This document shows, piece by piece, positions 1-10,700 of a stretch of 50,826 nucleotides of DNA. The translations under genes and the position numbers were made by a program. Position 1 is the first letter of the stretch, and the number at the start of each line of letters is the position of its first letter. Below the pieces are notes generated by a model. That model did no database searches, was not told the origin of the DNA, and worked only from the letters and a program-made list of their open reading frames with translations. Location: the NCBI GenBank assembly GCA_943704495.1, contig CALSCR010000712.1, positions 1-50,826 on the forward strand, in the 5' to 3' direction. Origin of the DNA: Pigoraptor chileana (Eukaryota; Opisthokonta; Filasterea).

Positions 1-74
<74 letters not shown>
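1..74. repeat. (GT)n microsatellite
   Basis: An uninterrupted GT dinucleotide run from the first base to 74. It lies in the second intron of the UBL3-like gene, directly after its donor site on the sense (minus) strand, where it reads (AC)n. Confidence 0.97.
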
Positions 75-77
<3 letters not shown>

Positions 78-80
78 CAC

Positions 81-748
81 CTTTCAACGCCACCGCATCT
101 TGGAGAAACCGGCCTTGATGAATTATACGGAGTTCCTTCTCAGAGTCCACTGAAGTTGCTCGCCATTCTGCATCCACAAATAAAGTGAAACAAAACCACC
201 ACAAAATTAACCACACACAACAACACAGGACATGAATACAAATAAACTGGTTACGTTCTTGGACGACGGGAACCAGTCATTATAACGATGCGTTCGTGTT
301 TCACGCAATTACAATTGTGCACAAATCACACACAATCACAGAGAAATCACGGGCATGGCCCAACTACTCATACTCAACCAATCAACCTTCCCCCCCGAAA
401 ACCAATCATACAACCAATCATACAACCAATCATACTCAGCCAACCATGCAGCGAACATTATAACGCAAGAAGAAAAGCACAGAGAAAGCATTTTATCGCA
501 TCAATTACTGCAAAACGTTGGAGAAAACGTTACGCTTATTGCGGCCACCCACACAACGACTGTAAAACTCCAGCTGTCATTTGTGAGACTTTATCAACAT
601 ATTTGTACACACCTTCCGGCCAATTATCGAATATGTGCTTCTTCATAGTCCCAACCGTATCCGCAGGGCCCAGAAGAAAGTCATTGCGCGAGCCATCGGG
701 TCGCATTAATCGAACACAGATCTTATCACTTGGAACCGACACCGACAT
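81..748 (-). CDS. UBL3: UBL3/MUB-like membrane-anchored ubiquitin-fold protein, 5' part
   Basis: Two exons on the minus strand, 748-613 and 167-81, joined by an intron with gtgtgt donor and gcag acceptor; phase matches (136 bp, then 87 bp). I start at the ATG at 748 (MSVSVPSDK), which aligns with the start of UBL3. Exon 1 gives KHIFDNWPE and exon 2 gives ELRIIHQGRFLQDAVALKG, matching the UBL3 ubiquitin fold, which has a DNWP motif and then LIYQGRFL. The rest, including the expected C-terminal CAAX prenylation box, lies beyond the left edge. The intron after exon 2 begins gtgagt and runs into an (AC)n tract on the sense strand that reaches base 1. Known family role: a prenylated ubiquitin-like protein that recruits E2 enzymes or sorts cargo to vesicles at membranes. 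A TATA-like box lies about 120 bp upstream. Confidence 0.85.
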
Positions 749-1732
749 TTCCGCAAGCAGATTCACCGCAAGCGGTTGAGCGAAATGGTATTACTTAAGA
801 AATTCGCGGTCGTTCGAATGTATTGAGATTCCGTCCGCCTTTCTTGACAAAGTTTCGACCGGCAACAAATATATAGCACCTCGGTCCGAGTAGAAAATCA
901 GTCAATATGTTGTTGCTGCAAGCTTACACAATTACAAAACGAATATAAGACCCACAATATGAGCATATACGCTCTGTATTGTATTGTAAGTGTGTGTGTG
1001 TGTGTGTATGTGTGTGCGTGCGTGTGACTATGTGTGTGTGTGCGTTTCCTCCGACGTCAGGTGGCATCAGTGAGAAGACTGCCAAACAGTATGTGTGTCG
1101 GCGGAGAGTATGCCCAGAATCGAAAGCACCGACCAATCACAATGGGCCGGATATGTGACGTCAACACGGCGTCATTGTGCTGTCCAGATGCATCGTGCCC
1201 CGAGTAAGACCGAAACAGTGATCCAGAATGCCTTATTGGGATGTGCGACTCCGTTTCAATACTTATCGAGATTTTTAGGGAACGATATTCTCTAATTTGG
1301 GTGTCCGGATTGTCCTTCTGCGGACCATGAATGGGATTCCGGCGCTTGGAAATGCCGCATAAATCTAATCTCCGCAACCGAACCGTCAGTTGAAGTGGCT
1401 GGCAACAGAGACTGAGGAGTGGCCATCGGTGTCAGTTCATCGGTGTTTATGAATCTTGATTCTGATGGCGTTTATGTTTATTATTCAGGCGTGGTACTCG
1501 GCTATGTACCCTTCATTCGGCTTACTCTCAGTGTGAAGCATCCAAACCGGCTGTGAGCTGTGCGCCGCACTGATTGCGGACGGCTCAGTCAGTAGCACCC
1601 ACTCCGGTGCCAGTGTAGCCGGCGGCGCCGACTCGGACTGGTTGGGTTGGGAGATGGCAAGACTACATTAAGAACCCGGAGTCGGAAGAAGGGAAAAAAA
1701 CCTCGCAGTTTCGACAAGCGTTGCATTGGAAT
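749..1732. other. Divergent intergenic region between UBL3-like gene and receptor kinase
   Basis: Head-to-head spacer holding the TATA-like box of the UBL3-like gene and a GT-rich stretch at about 988-1045. The open frames here are short and show no recognisable protein. It must hold the promoter of the receptor kinase, but I see no clear TATA box next to that start. Confidence 0.6.
868..875 (-). promoter_or_regulatory. TATA-like box of the UBL3-like gene
   Basis: On the minus strand this reads TATATATT within gctatatatttg, about 120 bp before the ATG at 748. The flanks resemble the TATA box at 34477 (gctataaag). No transcript start is visible in sequence, so this is inferred. Confidence 0.4.
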
Positions 1733-4700
1733 ATGTGGCGGCCACCGTCATATCCACAGGCACGGCTGGGCGCCGGTATGCGCTGGTCGTTGGGCTTCTC
1801 GATCGCGGCATTATTGCAGACCCTCGTGATTGCGCTATCGATGATCCCCTCCAATGTAGTGGCAAGTGGAAGCACTCCGTCATTCCTCGGGGGCCCCGGA
1901 TATGCGCTTTTTTTCAATGATCCAAAACAGTATGGCATCATGGCGGACACGTTGACCTCCCCAGACGGTGAATATACCGTCACCGGATTCCCGTCGCGCG
2001 CCCTCACCATCGAGTATTGGATAAGGTGCATCAATGCTGCGCAAATGACTTAGACTTCACGGTTGCGACTTTTCCTTTGTTTGAACCTTGTGCTGTCCTC
2101 AGCCTTACTGACTGACAGATCAGCCGCCCGGACCTGAATTCATTGCACACACACACGGTCGGCTCAGTTCGGCCCCATACCGACTCTGAGTCGATGATGG
2201 AAGAGTGACGATCACATCAGCAGCTTTTAAGTCTCATTCTCTAATTCTATTTTTATGATTACCGAATATGCTGTTTTCAAATTGATCATGTTTTGACCTC
2301 ATCGACTTCTCCATTGTGCATCCTGGTATTCTTCTGGCGCGCATCTTGTAGGACCGTATACCGCGCCGACTACAATGACCAGCTGTTTTTGCTTTTCGGC
2401 TATGGGAGCGAGGATGTCATCACGCCCACCGGAGATCGAGTGTACGACGACAATGTGGTACAATGCTGCGCTTTCGTGGAGGATAATCGGCAAGTGCTGT
2501 ATATTCTGCCTTCGCTGAGTGGTGCAAAGCCCGTATCGACGCACGCTGATGCGGAGTACCGGCGAGACTTTACACAATGGCATCATTATGGTGGGTGGCG
2601 GTCCGTTTCTCGCAGAATTGTTATTTTGCGATTATTGGGTAGCATTGTGTGTTTGTGTGTACCTTTTGTTTTCTTAAGTTGCACTAATACGTGTGTGTGG
2701 AGTTTAAAGTAGCTATTGTGTATGTGTGTCTGTGTGAGTCCTGATCGTGTATATGTAGATTCGCAACAGTATATGTATGTGCGTGTATGTGTGTCGGTGT
2801 CACGAGTGTGTGTTTTATATGTATGCATGAAGTAGGGAGCGGGAGCGGGTTTCTTTATGCTATCAGTGTGTTGCAGCCCAGTCAATATATCACACCCTAC
2901 CTTTCTCATTCCTTTACTTTGACATTTTCACCCGCTTGAACATAAGCAACCACACAAACAAGCACAAACACAAACACAAACAAAAACCAAAACAAAAACA
3001 CAAACAAAAACAACAATACCAACGACACTAACTCGTTTTGCAATACCGCCAAAACTGTGCACGCCCTGACTGATAACCACGAAAGCCATCACATTCGATG
3101 CCATGCGCAACGCATCGTATCCGTCGACCGTGTATGTATATCGCGACGGCGAGATCATCATGAAAGAGTCCATTCCTGAGTATGGAAATGCCAGCATACC
3201 ATCGACGGGCACGTTTGTTCTTGGTATGTGATTGTTGTGTTGCCGAATGGCTCGATATGTGTTGGGATGTCTGCGAGATGTGAGATGTCGTGAAATGTGC
3301 TGTCTTGGGATGAATTGAGCAGCGTCGATGCCTCTAATTTTGTAGGCAGTTGGTGTTTGTGAGGCGGCCGCACATTTGAGAGCAGTAGAGGTCTGCCATA
3401 ACGCATCGCTTGCTCCTTCGAAGTGTTTCTGTGTGTGAGTAAATTGGCCCCCCATTGGCTGCCACTTTGCATATATTCAGCTGTTTTGTGTCGCTTTTGC
3501 ATGGAATCGAGCCACATGCCTACTCTCATTCCCTCATAACTACAAGACACGCACACAAACACACGCACTCCAACACATGCACACTCATCGCACTCACTGG
3601 CTGACACTAACACGCACGCACGGACGCGCACACACATCCTCATCACGCACGCACACACACACACACACACACACCGCCTAATGCGCGGCATGCACATGCA
3701 GCCCAAGACCAAGACTCTGTCGGAGGTGGCTTTGATCCTGCCCAGTCATTTGTCGGCATGCTTGACGAACTGCGCATATGGAACATCGCTCGCTCGCAAT
3801 CCGAAATCAGGCGGGATATGAATGCAGAGCTCCATGGCGACGAAGCCAACCTGTGGGCTTATTATCCTTTCAACGAGGGCGTGGGTGGCATCGCATACAA
3901 CAAGGTCAATGCATCGCGATATCCAATAAGACTTGGCGTCGGGGCTGATGTTCCTTCGGCACCCAATCAGAAGCCGCTCTGGGCCATCTCGCGCGCACCC
4001 GTTGCGGGACAGCTGCCCATGCGAGCACTCGCAAACAGAGGTAGTTTGGGCAGAGTCGATTTTTCTGTGCTTCCTGTCTCTGTAAATGTGACGATTGGTT
4101 CCATCTCAACCTCGTCGTGTGCGGGGACTGTTGAATTCTTTTCCGACGACGCCGGGAGCGTGCCGCTTGCAGACAATGCAGTGCTGCCACCTGGCACTTC
4201 TTATGCATTTGCGAGAATAGCAACCGGCGCTCCATCACCTTTTGTTACGTGCAACGTATCGTACACTGTTGCAACTGCGACGGGTAGTGGCGTCGAGATG
4301 CTTGTGATTGCGGAGAACCGCGTGCCAATTGTAACGAATGTCACCGTCACTTTCGATGAAGACTCGGAAGGGGTGTTTCCTTTATTGGCTGTCGACAGCG
4401 AGATCATCGCCGCTGTTGTTATCACGTCCATCCCGAAGCACGGTACACTCTATGCGGTAGGTCAATGCTCACACGCACGCACACGAACGCACACACTCGA
4501 ATACACTTGTTACGTATAGATGCATACGCACATGCTGCGGTGCACGAAGCATGCGCACATGTGTTGAAGTGCAGTTTTCATCTTGTGGACGCATAACCAA
4601 TTCGAGGGCTGGAATAATGATCAGATTATATATGATTCACGCTGCACGGATGGCACCCTATGTGTTTATTTTGTGCATCGGCATCATAGAATCGGTTATG

Positions 4701-7700
4701 TGTGTTCTTGTCTCTATTTTAATGGAATGAACTATCACACACACACACGTTAATCCGAGCGTGGAAACTCACCCTTTGACTCGCGCCTCACCTTCACGCA
4801 CTCATTCAGCTGACAACGAGACAGGAGCGGGACTTTGCCATCATCGCCAATAACACACCCATATTTACCAGCGGTGGCCCTGTATCGTACTTTCCCACGG
4901 CAAACAGTCATGGGTTGCCCTTTGACACATTCACCTACCACGTCATCGACATGAGTGGCGGCGTTTCTGGTGAGGCGACAGTCACTATCAACATTGCCCC
5001 CGTGGACGATCTCCCTGTGGCAGGAAACAATCCGTACTCTCTCGACTTCATCCGGGTGGGACAATCCGTCGTATTGGCGACTTTGGATCCCACAAACGCA
5101 AACGCGACCTTTTCGGTGGCATTCTACGTCAAGATGTCGGCACTTCCGTCTGCCGCAGCGAACAACTACACCCTTGTTGTGTTTCCCGCATCGGGTCTTA
5201 GCGGAGCCCGCTACGAGCTCTCGATAACTCACGACGGACGCATTCGCTTTGTCGTCGGAAGTGCAACTGTTGACGCCGACTTCACGCCTTTTGTTGGCGA
5301 CAAATGGACTCACGTGACTGTTGGCGTTGCGCAGTGGCACGCCGTCATTCACGTGAACGGGAGTGTTGTCGCGAATGGGACTATATCTTCACGACCAGTT
5401 GTGCCGCCCGGCGCGCTGATCGGGGGCTTTGTTGGCGCGCTGGATGAGGTGTGTGTGCGTGTGTTGTGTGAAGTGTGAGTGCCGTGTGTGTGTGTTTGTG
5501 TGTGTAATTTGTGTATGTTGTGCATCTGCGTAGACGTGGTTACAAGGACATGCAGCCATACTGGTAACTCTGCCACCAGTGCGTCAAATGCAGAGCGACG
5601 GCTACCATAGTGTGTGTTCTTGTTGTCATTGATGATGTGCATTTTCGGAAGCAGTCAAGTCAATCGTGCACGATTCTCCCATGCACCCATTGGCATGCCG
5701 TCATCGAAAGCAATCCAATACGTCTATTGTTCAGCTGTCTTCCCCTGACTGCACTCACCGCTGAAGTGCTCATCTAACCATTTGAATCCGCCCCCATCAA
5801 TCACGTGCCGTCGCTGTGGTCGTTACGTCGCACCAACGTCAGTTTTGCGTATACGGATCGCTCCTGGATGCGCGGGATGTCAATGTCATTCGCGACGTCA
5901 AGCGTGCGTCATTAGGAGGCAAACTGTTGGGATGCTTCTGTTTTGACGAGGGATTGGGGCTAACGGCAAAGTGCACCGCTGGCGAAGGAGGGTCGTGTCC
6001 ACATGAGGGTCGCCTTGGCAACGGTTTGTGTGTGTATGTGTGGGTGTTTGTGTTTGTGTTTGTGTGTGTGTGTGTGTGTGTGTGATTTTTGTCATTTTTG
6101 TTTCCGTTCAACTATACAATGACGAGAGGTGTAGTTATGTATCGTATATCTGTCTGCTAATTGTCACGTACATCCTCCCACCACACACACCGCACAACCA
6201 CTGTTTTGGTCCCGCGATAGGGGATGCATTGCGGGCGCCACTGTGGGCACTGCAGCCACTTGTCGTTGCCGATTCGTACGCATCATTCCCACTGTTCGAG
6301 ACAACAATCACTGAAGAGGAGAAGGTGGGTTTCCATTGGGCTGCCGCACGTGACCTTCACGCCGACTTTTCTCAGATATCTCCGATTGATCAGAGCCGTG
6401 TGAATGCCTAATGATGCGACTCTACCGTGTGTGGGGGCAATCCTCTTCCTGGCGTATACCCCTCGCACATCCACATTCAGTTTACACGCACACACACACA
6501 CACACACCGGTGCTCATATATGTACGCATGTGCACACGCGATTTTACTTGATGTGCGCTATCAGTGCAATGCATGTGTCACTGACGCGGCAAACGAGATT
6601 GAACTGTGCTGATATGGCTGCGATTGCAGGCACGAGTGATCACTCTCAAGGCAATCGACGTTGACACAGATCCGCGCGGTCTCAGCTTGGTCGTGCTCAC
6701 TGTCCCTGCTGCCGGTATGTCACGTGATTGTGTCTTCTCTTTTGAAGTGTGTACTTGGAGTTCAAAAAGTTCAAATGCAGTGCTTTCGAGTTTGTATTGT
6801 GTTTGCATTTCAAGGGCAAAGGAATGCGAATATTCTGCCTGTGGATGTGTGTTGCGCGTGAGCTGGTTTGAGTGCCGTTCCCTCAACTCGCTGTGGTTGG
6901 ATGCCTTTCTGCAGTGCTTGCTACACAGCACGGATTGTCGTGTGTGTGCGCACAAATAATGTCAAATAGTGTGTGATGAGCTGCAACTATCGCTCCATGT
7001 ATACTCGGTATTCGCCTTCAGTAGTGGCTTCAGCGGGACGACTCTTTATCATGGACTGATCATGCCTGTGGCTGTCATGCATATGTGGTTGTCACGCATA
7101 TGTGTGTGGTGTGCACAGGGACGCTCTATCAATATGAAGAGCAGGCACCGGACAAGCGAGGTGGCAAGATCGACCCTTACCTTTTCTGGCGAAACACAAT
7201 CGAACCCGTCACAATATGGCCTGTTAAGGCCTACAAAGCCCAAAATCAGTCATGCTGCAATAGCACGGTGCGCTGCCCCACACTGTTGTCGCCCTGTATG
7301 GTTGCGCTCTGCTGCTGTTGGCTGCTGCCGGCCCACTCTTCCCCTTCCTCCCTCTACCTTCTCCTCTCTCTCTCTCCATCCCTCTCTCCGACTCTCTCGT
7401 ATTCTCTCTCTCTCTCCCCCACTCTCTCATATTCTCTCTCTCTCCCCCACTCTCTCATATTCCCTCTGTTAGACTTCATGGGCTGTGTCTAAGGCCTTGA
7501 GTATTGAGATCTCTGTCTCTCGCCTATTCGGCTCATTCACTCTTCCTTTCCGCTCACAAACAGTGTCCCTCCCATCTTCTGTTCTCATATGTACATCCAT
7601 TCACTGTATTCTGTCTTCATGCTTTGAAAATGCCCTCATTTTGCGGTATGATGATATGATGGAAGCCACACGCGTTTCACATTGCGCATATTGCCTTACT

Positions 7701-7752
7701 CTCACTCACACACACACACTCACCACTCACACTTACACCCACACTCACACAT

Positions 7753-7790
<38 letters not shown>

Positions 7791-10700
7791 GGTACAGGAT
7801 GCATTCTTCGCATTGACCAATGCCATCACACGGACACCGTGCAAGCTGTGTGGGCATGAAGACCCCACTCTCACCTTCAGCACGCAGTTCAGTTTTGCCA
7901 TCTACGGCGTGTTCGCACTGCTGCACAACGAGGGCCGCCCGTCCCGTTACAATCCGTACGCCTCTCCTCTGCTCGGTTACGGCGACAACTACTTTTCCTA
8001 TTGTTCTGTGAGCCCCGGCGATATTGACAGGACTGGCGTTCGCGACTGCGCAAATCGAACGCCTGGCGACACCGTTCAAAACCCATTTCAGTGGTCCTGC
8101 CCGCACGGTACCGAGAACGAGTTTTTCGAGGTTGGATTCGCGGAGCCTCTCTATCTACAGTCTGTCACGCTTTACGAGAACTATTATCCGGGTGCCGTTG
8201 TAAGCATTCGTGCGAGGGTGAATGGAACGGCGGGTGAATGGGTTGACGTTTGGAGCGGACTCGCTCAGACGGAGCTGTATGACAGCCGCGGCAATTATAT
8301 TGACGGGAGATATCGGATATTCGATCCACCCACGTGCAATACGCCATTTCTTGTCGATGCCCTGCATGTTGAGCTTGCAACGCACAAGATCCCCGGATGG
8401 AATGAAATTGAGTCGATCGCCATGACGGGGACGCGGGCGCTTAAGGACGGCGTTGTGACGGATCCGAATGGGTGGGAGTAATTTGTGTGTGTGCTGTGTG
8501 TGTATGTGTGTGTGTGTGTGTATTACGTGCTGTAGTCTCCTCGTGATGGCAATGCCATTATTAACATCCTCGTCCCTTCACACCGACTCCTCACACACAC
8601 ACACATATGCGCATACGCACAAACTCGCATACACACACATGCGCACATTCACACACGCGTGACACGCACCAAATGATATCCCGTTGCGGGTGCAACCAAC
8701 TAATCGCTCCATAGCCGCGTTGTGTACGTGCCCAATAAGTACGCCAACGGAATCGATGAATTTGAGTTCACTGCATTCGACTGTCCGTTCAGACGGGAGC
8801 GGAGTGCCGTAAACACGCGCATCCGCATTGACGTCACTCCTGTCAACAACGCCCCTGTGACGTCCTCGCCGCACTCAGGCACTCCCATCGCAGTTATTGC
8901 GGGTACTCCCATCTCATTTGCTCTTCAAGCGATGGATTTTGACGGCGGCGAAACCATGTACTTTGCATTGACTACAGTCCCTCGCTTGGGAACCCTGTCG
9001 CCTATTGGTGGAGGCGGCAGCCTGTCGATTTCCTCCGGACTGGTGAATGCAGGGCCATCCCGAAAGCTCGTTCCAAGCAATCTGACACTCATTTACAATA
9101 GCCTTAACAGCCGCACTTGTGGCGATGATTCGTTCAGCTACTACGCGACAGATGGCACCCTCACCTCTGCCGTGGTGAACGTGCGTCTCGCAGTCGTGTG
9201 CGCTGCGGGTAGCGACACGCTCAATCTTGTCCCGATAATAGTTCCGATTGCGCTGTCGTTTGTCGCACTAATCGTCGCATTCCTCGTCGCAATGGGTCAC
9301 GCGTCACTGCGTCGCAAACGGGAGATTCAGCGTCTGCAACGACTTGTTGTCGACTACAAGGAGCTGCAAGTGATGGAGCAGCTGTCGGAGGGCGCATTTG
9401 GAGTTGTGTTTAGAGCAGAGGTGCGCAATTGCTGTTTATTTTGTGTCTGTGTGTGTGTGGGTGGGTGTGGTATTGCATGTCGCAGGTCTGCACTTTGAAT
9501 GACAGTAGAGTGATGTACTGCAGCAGTTTACGCTCGCACGCATTGACCTCTGCCGCAATTTTTTCCTCTTTATATTCTGCTGTTGCAGTTTCGCGGAACA
9601 GATGTCGCCATCAAGATGCTCAAAGCTCAGGTGGGAACATCCGGGGGAACCGTGCTCAGTGACTCTGACTCGAGCAAGGGGAAGGATGGGAGTGGCAGGG
9701 GCGGTGGCAGTGGGAGCAGCAATGCACACACAAAGTGCACCGCACGCGTGACGAAGGTCGACCGAACTGGTGAGGGCGTGGATGCGAATGGGTTGTCGCA
9801 ATACGCAACGAAAGTCATGGTGGCCACCGCCGAGGCAGGACGGAAGCACGATGACGGGGGTGGGAAGGGGCTGATACTGGCAATGCTATCGACTCTCTTT
9901 CGGACTGTTGTTACGGAGAACAAAACTCGCGCGGAACTTGCAGGTATGTGTGTGTGTGTGTGTGTGTTGTTTGTCTTGCATTGGCGTTTGTCTTCTTGTG
10001 AGAGTGGGCGTGTGTGTGTGTGTTCGTCTATGTCGGTCGTTTGCATGGTGTTTGTGTTTGTGTTTGTGATGCTGCTTTCTGTTCGTGTGTATCTGTGTGT
10101 GCGTACTGTGTCGTTTTGAAGCTCGCATTTATTTTCGTTATTGGACGAACATCATACACCAACCATTCGAGCAGACTTTCTCGGCGAGATCGACATAATG
10201 TGGTGAGTGCGGTACTCTGAATGCTCGGTCACCAACGCGCACCAGGACGCTTGCACTCTCCGCAGGCGAAGGATACACACAGTACCCACGTGTATTCAGC
10301 TGAAGGATGCACAGCCGAGAGAGATTTAATGTAGAATTCAAGTCAGTGTCTTAGGCGCTGCGCCCACGGACTGCACAACGCAGCCGAGAGAGAGTGGCAT
10401 CCTATACTCTCAGCGTCACGTCAGTTGTGGCTGTGCAAATTTTCAGTGTCTATTATTGATACTTTGGCTCTCTTTTGCAGCAAACTGCGACACCCGAACA
10501 TAGTCTTATTTATGGGATGTTGCGACAAACCGTGCTACGTTATCATTCAGGAGGTGTGTACTGATGCGACGACTGCGCACTCCTCACTTTGTGGGTGTCG
10601 GTGCGTGTGTGTGTGTGTGTGTGTGTATGTAGTGTTGAGTGTGAAGCGGCTATTGCTGTGTCTTCATTCGTATCTTTGCACGTGCGGGTATATGGCGCAT

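Noticed and set aside
288-779. A 163-codon plus-strand frame
   Set aside because: It overlaps the first exon of the UBL3-like gene, which is on the other strand and has clear family motifs.
1057-1377. Small minus-strand gene between the UBL3-like and receptor-kinase genes
   Set aside because: The frame shows no family resemblance and no splice-site support; it is probably promoter sequence.
7677-7901. Open frames rich in alternating Cys/Val or His/Thr residues (here and at many other GT/CA tracts)
   Set aside because: They are direct translations of (GT)n or (CA)n microsatellites, lack other content, and lie in introns.
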